The notes under the pieces: model-generated
The model's input: the letters and a program-made list of their open reading frames with translations, nothing else
The model's database searches: none
Told to the model about the DNA's origin: nothing
Shown: positions 18,249-19,301 of the stretch, piece by piece
How the letters are laid out: each line of letters opens with the position of its first letter
Position numbering within the stretch: position 1 is the first letter of the stretch
Translations under genes and position numbers: made by a program
Assembly (NCBI GenBank): GCA_010279815.1
Contig: QEOQ01000070.1
Coordinates: 221,177 to 240,477, forward strand
Origin: Brachionus plicatilis
Lineage: Eukaryota > Rotifera > Eurotatoria > Ploima > Brachionidae
DNA length: 19,301 nucleotides
Reading direction: 5' to 3'

Positions 18249-18747
18249 TTTTAATTATTTTTCTAACAAAATACGTTTTCAAATTTATGAATTAAATCAA
18301 TTGATGAAATGTTAATTAAATTTTGTTTAAAAAAAGCTTTCAAGAATGTGCCAAAAAATTTATAAATTTTTTTTTACTAGTAGCCTTTTTTAATCCCATT
18401 ACAAAAATTTATATTTACAAATTTATTTAATACATATGAAAATAAGAAGGATATTTTAAAGATTTTTTTTATGTCAATTTTTTGCACTGTTTTAGCTTTA
18501 TTTTAATCATGCTTTATTGGAGGTTTAAAATAAATTATGAAAATCGAAAAATGTTTTCAAATAAATTTTTATTAAAAAAATTTTTTTTACAAATCAAAAA
18601 ATTAAAAGGACACTTTAATTTCACGTAATTATCTAAAAAATAAATAAGAATAAATTCACGCAACTTATGTGTAAGTGTTTTGATACTGAAAATATTGAAA
18701 AATTATTAAGAAAAAAGAATTAGAAAAAGACTAATCAATATTTAAAT
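18249..18747. other. AT-rich upstream flank of TP53RK, nothing else supported
   Basis: Homopolymer-rich sequence. It presumably includes the TP53RK promoter, but no element can be singled out. Confidence 0.5.
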
Positions 18748-18834
18748 CAGACTTGTACAAAAGTCACAATAAAAAGTCTCAAAAAGTCATTAAAAAGTCA
18801 AAGTCAAGACTTTGACTTTAAAAATTTAAAAATT
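18748..18834. repeat. AAAGTC/GACTTT word cluster with a foldback centre
   Basis: The words AAAAGTC, AAAAAGTC and AAAGTCAAGTC repeat and lead to a short dyad, AAAGTCAAGACTTTGACTTT. With the 41-bp array after it, this resembles the interior of the hAT-like MITE at 4572-4911, which is also built from CAAGTC/GACTTG words. A matching right end was not found, so an element is only suspected. Confidence 0.45.
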
Positions 18835-19039
18835 ACAAGTCTTGACTTTGACTTGTTGGAAAAAATTTAAAAAGTACAAGTCTTGACTTTGACTTGTTGG
18901 AAAAAATTTAAAAAGTACAAGTCTTGAGTTTGACTTGTTGGAAAAAATTTAAAAAGTACAAGTCTTGAGTTTGACTTGTTGGAAAAAATTTAAAAAGTAC
19001 AAGTCTTGAGTTTGACTTGTTGGAAAAAATTTAAAAAGT
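18835..19039. repeat. 41-bp tandem repeat, five copies
   Basis: Five head-to-tail 41-bp units start at 18835, 18876, 18917, 18958 and 18999. Each holds an imperfect inverted repeat, ACAAGTC ... GACTTGT, followed by TGGAAAAAATTTAAAAAGT. The first two copies have TTGACTTTGACTTG and the last three TTGAGTTTGACTTG, so the array grew in at least two steps. A partial start of a sixth copy (ACAA) follows before the sequence changes. Confidence 0.95.
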
Positions 19040-19149
19040 ACAACACTTTTGCGGTGTAATTTTGATCTTTTAAAGATTTAAGTTAAAACTAAATATTTTT
19101 TACATAAAAGTTATCGTTAAGTTAAATAAAAAATTCCTAAAATTCTTAA

Positions 19150-19244
19150 TTACTTTTGTAATAAACCAATTCCTTCGCCACCTCGACGAATAGTAACTTT
19201 ACATTCGTCGAGTTCTAAACGTTGAGAGTGTGCACATCTACAAT
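19150..19244 (-). CDS. Possible last exon of an unrecognised minus-strand gene
   Basis: The minus strand has a candidate acceptor (AG at 19245-19246 on this strand) followed by an open frame reading CRCAHSQRLELDECKV and then TIRRGGEGIGLLQK, ending in TAA at 19150-19152. Composition is balanced and unlike the surrounding AT-rich DNA, and the peptide looks like real protein with three cysteines. I do not recognise the family. The upstream exons would lie beyond the window end. The acceptor is uncertain because another AG six bases upstream would put a stop in this frame. Confidence 0.4.
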
Positions 19245-19301
19245 CTCACTATAAAACGAGATTGTTTTTTTTGTAATAAAGTAGATGAATAATAAAGTAT
19301 T

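Noticed and set aside
18835..19039. 41-bp repeats considered as a CRISPR array
   Set aside because: The units are contiguous with no unique spacers; it is a minisatellite.

Overview
The window is AT-rich nuclear DNA from an animal, probably a small invertebrate. A monogonont-rotifer-like genome would fit, but the sequence does not prove the lineage. The evidence is an animal-type DEG/ENaC channel gene, animal orthologues of PRMT1, ERLEC1 and TP53RK, spliceosomal introns mostly 49-156 bp long, AATAAA signals downstream of stops, and abundant non-LTR, Tc1/mariner and MITE relics. No bacterial operons, CRISPR arrays or viral genes are visible.

Four intact protein genes can be read. (1) A DEG/ENaC/ASIC-type sodium channel subunit on the minus strand (2240-3691), intronless. 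(2) A type I protein arginine methyltransferase, PRMT1 (7887-8927, plus), intronless and visibly richer in G+C than its surroundings. (3) ERLEC1, an ER lectin of glycoprotein ERAD (11937-15566, plus). I reconstruct seven exons and 485 codons with two MRH domains; every junction keeps frame, and intron 4 (1783 bp) carries LINE debris. (4) TP53RK/Bud32, the KEOPS kinase (17502-18248, minus), intronless. A possible last exon of an unrecognised minus-strand gene lies at 19150-19244. The genes are functionally unrelated; this is ordinary eukaryotic gene order, not an operon.

The space between genes is a graveyard of mobile elements, several nested. At 4290-5390 a LINE reverse-transcriptase relic is split by a 340-bp hAT-like MITE with 8-bp target duplications. 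At 5806-6249 lies the C-terminal half of a Tc1/mariner transposase, directly after a perfect 19-bp-arm hairpin. At 6821-7281 is a foldback element with 121-bp arms; a 166-bp relative sits at 16000-16165. At 9100-10350 are arrays of CACAA words, a SWIM zinc-finger protein tail and a 223-bp tandem duplication. At 10503-11110 a second Tc1 relic is split by a 355-bp MITE flanked by TAA. At 16746-17101 is a 356-bp MITE with a 9-bp target duplication, whose core matches that of the TAA-flanked MITE. A 41-bp tandem array lies at 18835-19039, and a GC-rich 102-bp repeat is cut by the window start.

I found no convincing new multi-gene system. The strongest unusual signals are the two MITEs that share a core but have different target duplications, the palindromic foldback family, the CACAA-word arrays that recur at several loci, and recurrent LINE-like 3' tails.
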